This document shows, piece by piece, positions 62,146-64,000 of a stretch of DNA of 64,000 bases. Both the position numbers and the translations under genes were made by a program. The stretch comes from Billgrantia lactosivorans (GTDB lineage Bacteria; Pseudomonadota; Gammaproteobacteria; Pseudomonadales; Halomonadaceae). Under the pieces are notes generated by a model. The model worked only from the letters and a program-made list of their open reading frames with translations, had not been told where the DNA came from and did not search any database. The DNA lies in NCBI RefSeq assembly GCF_003254665.1, contig NZ_QHGY01000006.1, positions 1 to 64,000 of the forward strand, written 5' to 3'. Numbering within the stretch: the first letter of the stretch is position 1; every line of letters begins with the position of its first letter.

Positions 62146-63346
62146 GACCTTCCTCCACGTCGGTATCGGCGGCCATCATCAGATAGCCGTGCGCCTGGCT
62201 GGCGGCATGCAGCATGTGGGAGCCCTGTCCGCCGGCGAGCAGGGCGACCGGTCCCTCGTGCTGCCAGTCGAGGGTGACTCGGAGCAGCTCACGCCGCCCC
62301 TGGCTGGCCCGCCGCGAGAAGCCGGCGCGCACGCGATACTGCTGCAGCGGCCCGACGCTGCGCCCCTGGCAGCCCTGCACGAAAGGCCTGGCCAGCAGGT
62401 GCCAGCCCACCAACGAGGCCACGGGGTTGCCCGGCAGCCCGATCAAGGGCACGCCCTCGGGCGAGCCGTCGTCCAGGTAGCCGAAGGCGAACGGCTTGCC
62501 CGGCTTGATCGCCACGCCATGGAACCAGAGCCCGCCGAGCTCATCCAGCACCGGCCTGACGTGGTCCTCCTCGCCGACCGAGACCCCACCGGTGCAGACC
62601 ACCAGGTCGGCCGCGTCGCGGGCGGCGGTGAACGCCTCCCGCAGGGCCCGGGGGTCATCGGCGACGATGCCGAGATCCAGCAGGTCGCAATCGGCCTGCT
62701 CCAGCAGCGCCTTGAGCATCACCCGGTTGCTGTTGAAGACCCGCCCGGGGGCGAATCGCTCACCCGGCTCGATCAGCTCGTCGCCGGTGGAGATCAGCGC
62801 CACCTTGAGGCGCGGCAGTACCTTCACCTCGGCGATGCCCTGGCTCGCCAGAAGCGCCAAGGCCGCGGCGTCCAGCGTCCAGCCCGCGGTCAGCAGCGTA
62901 TCGCCCTCGCGATACTCCTCGCCGCGGCGGCGGATGTTGGCGCCTAGCCTGGCGTCGCCTGCCACATGCACCCGTCCGGCCTCGTCGAGGCGAACCCGCT
63001 CCTGGGGCACCACGCAGTCGGCGCCCGCGGGTACCGGCGCGCCGGTGAAGATGCGCGCGCAGCCGCCCTCGGGCAGCGCTGCGACGCCGGCCCCCGCCGG
63101 CACCCTGAGCAGCACCGGCAGGCCGGCCTCGCTCAGTTCCGCCACGCGCAGGGCGTAGCCGTCCATCGCACTGTTGTCGATACCGGGCATGTCGAGCCGC
63201 GCCGCCAGGTCGCATGCCAGCACCCGGCCGGCAGCCTGCTCGAGCGCCACACGCTCCTCGCCCTGGACCGGCTCGGCGGCGGCGATCATGCGCGCCCGGG
63301 CCACCTCCAGGTCGAGCAGACCCTTGGCCAGGGTGCCACAGCTCAT
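62105..63346 (-). CDS. moeA: Molybdopterin molybdenumtransferase
   Basis: A 413-residue MoeA with MPGIDNSAMDGYAL, FTGAPVPAGADCVVPQE, the TGDELIEPGE and CTGGVSVGEEDHVRPVL motifs and a C-terminal domain. It inserts molybdenum into adenylated molybdopterin. An AAGGAG site precedes the ATG. It overlaps moaB by four bases. Confidence 0.95.
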   Translation of the reverse strand: MSCGTLAKGLLDLEVARARMIAAAEPVQGEERVALEQAAGRVLACDLAARLDMPGIDNSAMDGYALRVAELSEAGLPVLLRVPAGAGVAALPEGGCARIFTGAPVPAGADCVVPQERVRLDEAGRVHVAGDARLGANIRRRGEEYREGDTLLTAGWTLDAAALALLASQGIAEVKVLPRLKVALISTGDELIEPGERFAPGRVFNSNRVMLKALLEQADCDLLDLGIVADDPRALREAFTAARDAADLVVCTGGVSVGEEDHVRPVLDELGGLWFHGVAIKPGKPFAFGYLDDGSPEGVPLIGLPGNPVASLVGWHLLARPFVQGCQGRSVGPLQQYRVRAGFSRRASQGRRELLRVTLDWQHEGPVALLAGGQGSHMLHAASQAHGYLMMAADTDVEEGHEYLYLPAGQFVD

Positions 63347-63927
63347 GCCCCCACTCCTTGACCGCGATCACGCATTGCCTGGGATTCTCGTGAAGCGCAG
63401 GCCTGCTGCTCGGGCAGGACCATGGCGACGAAGTTGCACGGCCGGGTGCGCGCGTCGAGCTGGCTCTCGAGGATGCCATCCCAGGCCGTGGCGCACGCCT
63501 TGGGCGAGCCCGGCATGGCGAAGATCAGGGTGCGGTTGGCCACCCCGCCCACCGCCCGCGACTGCACGGTGGAGGTGCCGATGCTGTCGAAGGAGAGCTG
63601 GCGGAACAGCTCGCCGTAGCCGTCGATGGCGCGATCGAACAGCGGCGCGAGCGCCTCGGGGGTGGTGTCGCGCAGGGTGAAGCCGGTACCGCCGTTGACC
63701 AGGACGACCTGGATGTCGTCGCGCACCACCCACTTCGAGACCACCGCGCGGATGCGGTAGATGTCGTCGGGCACGATGCGCCGCTCGACCAGCGCGTGGC
63801 CGGCCTCGGAGAGGCGCTCGCTGAGCAGGTCGCCGCTGCCGTCGCGGTCGAAGCCGCGGGTGTCGGAAACGGTCAGCACACTGATGCCGAGCGGCACGAA
63901 GCGGGCGTTGGCGTGAACGTGGGACAT
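63343..63927 (-). CDS. moaB: Molybdopterin adenylyltransferase-like protein
   Basis: A 194-residue MogA/MoaB fold protein: GISVLTVSDTRGFDRDGSG near the start, VLVNGGTGFTLRDTTPEAL and the active-site loop TLIFAMPGSPKACATAWDGI. It prepares molybdopterin for metal insertion. The length is slightly above E. coli MoaB owing to a C-terminal extension. First complete gene of the visible operon, 15 bases after the partial gene upstream. Confidence 0.92.
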   Translation of the reverse strand: MSHVHANARFVPLGISVLTVSDTRGFDRDGSGDLLSERLSEAGHALVERRIVPDDIYRIRAVVSKWVVRDDIQVVLVNGGTGFTLRDTTPEALAPLFDRAIDGYGELFRQLSFDSIGTSTVQSRAVGGVANRTLIFAMPGSPKACATAWDGILESQLDARTRPCNFVAMVLPEQQACASRESQAMRDRGQGVGA

Positions 63928-63941
63928 GCGTGGGCTCCTAT

Positions 63942-64000
63942 TTATTGCATCAGGTTGCCGGCGGCATCGTCATCCAACTCAATGCCTTCGACACCGATCT
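63942..64000 (-). CDS. C-terminus of an unidentified protein (cut by window edge)
   Basis: Only the last 18 codons are seen on the minus strand (...IGVEGIELDDDAAGNLMQ), 14 bases before moaB and therefore probably in the same operon. Too short to identify. Confidence 0.45.
   Translation of the reverse strand, partial: IGVEGIELDDDAAGNLMQ

Overview
The window is high-GC gammaproteobacterial DNA, most likely from a halophile of the Halomonas group. The basis is the gene families and their order (glyA-soxBDAG-purU, a BCCT carrier, TRAP and DppABCDF-type uptake systems, dksA2 with a COG0523 GTPase, an orphan hcp, and a moaB-moeA-regulator-moaA block); genus assignment is inference. Genes are tightly packed with many ATGA-type overlaps. 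I saw no rRNA, tRNA, CRISPR array, transposase or integrase. A TRAP solute-binding gene is cut by the left edge and an unidentified C-terminus by the right edge.

Layout. 0-2.4 kb: TRAP binding protein and a 3-hydroxyacyl-CoA-type dehydrogenase, divergent from an AraC regulator. 2.5-11 kb: an ABC/FtsX/lipocalin-like lipoprotein triad, a LysR regulator, DoxX, a DODA-type dioxygenase, glyoxalase I, an NlpC/P60 lipoprotein and thiE. 11.1-14.4 kb: mntR divergent from a Mn-type ABC importer. 14.4-23.5 kb: an EamA exporter divergent from a nickel/peptide/opine-type ABC importer with a fused double ATPase, then a D-Ala-D-Ala carboxypeptidase and a COG0523 GTPase-dksA2 pair. The importer and dksA2 share a near-identical Zur-like palindrome, so this stretch looks like a zinc-starvation block. 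23.5-25.6 kb: an orphan hcp behind three tandem palindromes, a lipoprotein and a TauE-type permease. 25.6-31.3 kb: a Dpp-type ABC importer. 31.5-36.9 kb: a thioesterase, a DgcA/StcD-like demethylase with its TetR regulator, and a prolyl-oligopeptidase-like enzyme.

37.0-51.1 kb is a near-continuous pathway from creatinine to serine. It holds creatininase, creatinase, a BCCT carrier and a 103-residue unknown next to the four-subunit sarcosine oxidase, serine hydroxymethyltransferase and formyl-THF deformylase, with a GATase-AraC (GbdR/SouR-like) and a LysR regulator between the two halves. 51.4-60 kb is a pipecolate/2-aminoadipate (lysine) catabolic block: an NhaC-family carrier, AmaA-like oxidase, AmaB-like dehydrogenase, LysR, aminotransferase and HglS-like 2-oxoadipate dioxygenase. 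This block is bracketed by directly repeated moaA 3' ends, one in the intact moaA and one a diverged remnant at 51.3 kb, which suggests insertion at moaA. 60-64 kb is a molybdenum cofactor operon (moaB, moeA, Crp/Fnr-type regulator, a DGC cysteine-rich protein, moaA).

All functions are read from sequence motifs and recalled family features. No database search was run, and starts were chosen from ribosome binding sites and family length.
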